Positions 5,508 through 5,580 of a stretch of 5,580 nucleotides of DNA are shown one piece after another; the first letter of the stretch is position 1, and every line of letters starts with the position of its first letter. The stretch comes from an uncultured Ruminococcus sp. (GTDB lineage Bacteria > Bacillota > Clostridia > Oscillospirales > Ruminococcaceae): contig ONNL01000189.1 of assembly GCA_900319195.1 (NCBI GenBank), positions 1 through 5,580 on the forward strand. Reading direction: 5' to 3'. The translations under genes and the position numbers were made by a program. The notes under the pieces were generated by a model that made no database searches, had not been told where the DNA came from, and worked only from the letters and a program-made list of their open reading frames with translations.

Positions 5508-5580
5508 TTTTCTCCCCATATAGCACCATTGTTAGTTTTTTAAGACTGCAAGTCTTTTTAGGTGCCATATGGGGAGAAAA
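5508..5580. repeat. 73-nt element with 20-nt inverted terminal arms, at the window edge
   Basis: The left arm 5508-5527 and the right arm 5561-5580 are reverse complements except for one position (A5522 against C5566). They enclose 33 nt. The arms begin TTTTCTCCCC and end GGGGAGAAAA. The poly-T at the left and poly-A at the right are the reverse of a bidirectional terminator. The structure fits a MITE-like element, paired protein sites or a structured RNA. The window ends exactly at the right arm, so the true extent and any target-site duplication cannot be seen. Confidence 0.75.
5542..5559 (+). other. Small hairpin with T run inside the inverted-repeat element
   Basis: AAGACT (5542-5547) pairs with AGTCTT (5551-5556) around GCA, and TTT follows, making a run of five T at 5555-5559. 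It resembles a weak intrinsic terminator nested in the centre of the larger 73-nt inverted repeat. Confidence 0.4.

Noticed and set aside
5426..5580. tmRNA gene (ssrA) downstream of smpB
   Set aside because: The conserved 5' tmRNA start and tRNA-like ends are not visible in these 155 nt.
5443..5580. Beginning of a CRISPR array
   Set aside because: There are inverted repeats but no direct repeats at regular spacing.

Overview
The window looks like chromosomal DNA of an anaerobic Firmicute of the Ruminococcus group (Oscillospiraceae). The main reason is a tandem pair of secreted leucine-rich-repeat proteins that each end in a two-repeat, calcium-binding dockerin, an arrangement typical of cellulosome-type ruminococci. 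The DUF4317 protein, the clostridial-type thymidylate kinase and the clostridial-type SerA and SmpB agree with this. The genus is inferred from protein character, not from a database match. All supported genes are on the + strand.

Layout. Bases 1-456 hold the 3' end of serA (phosphoglycerate dehydrogenase), closed by a strong terminator at 473-500. A DUF4317 gene of unknown function (518-1648) starts only 17 nt after that terminator. A perfect consensus sigma-A promoter (1677-1705) then drives two paralogous secreted LRR_5 (BspA-like) dockerin proteins at 1737-2681 (5 clear repeats) and 2745-4076 (about 11 repeats). They are separated by 63 nt containing a small hairpin, and a strong terminator at 4102-4143 ends this probable operon. 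Thymidylate kinase (4220-4882) follows with its own promoter at 4163-4191. smpB (4961-5425), the trans-translation factor, has its own perfect consensus promoter at 4915-4943, embedded in an inverted repeat. The last 155 nt (5426-5580) carry no gene that I can see. They hold a GC-rich hairpin that probably terminates smpB, and a 73-nt inverted-repeat element that runs to the window edge.

How the genes relate. serA, tmk and smpB are housekeeping genes (serine synthesis, dTDP synthesis, ribosome rescue) in separate transcription units. The accessory part is the LRR-dockerin pair. Its products are predicted to be exported and plugged into a cohesin-bearing scaffold, where the LRR arrays would act as binding or adhesion modules, since neither protein has a recognisable catalytic domain. 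The second dockerin repeat of the two genes is nearly identical in DNA while the LRR parts have diverged, which points to duplication followed by repeat expansion and gene conversion or module shuffling.
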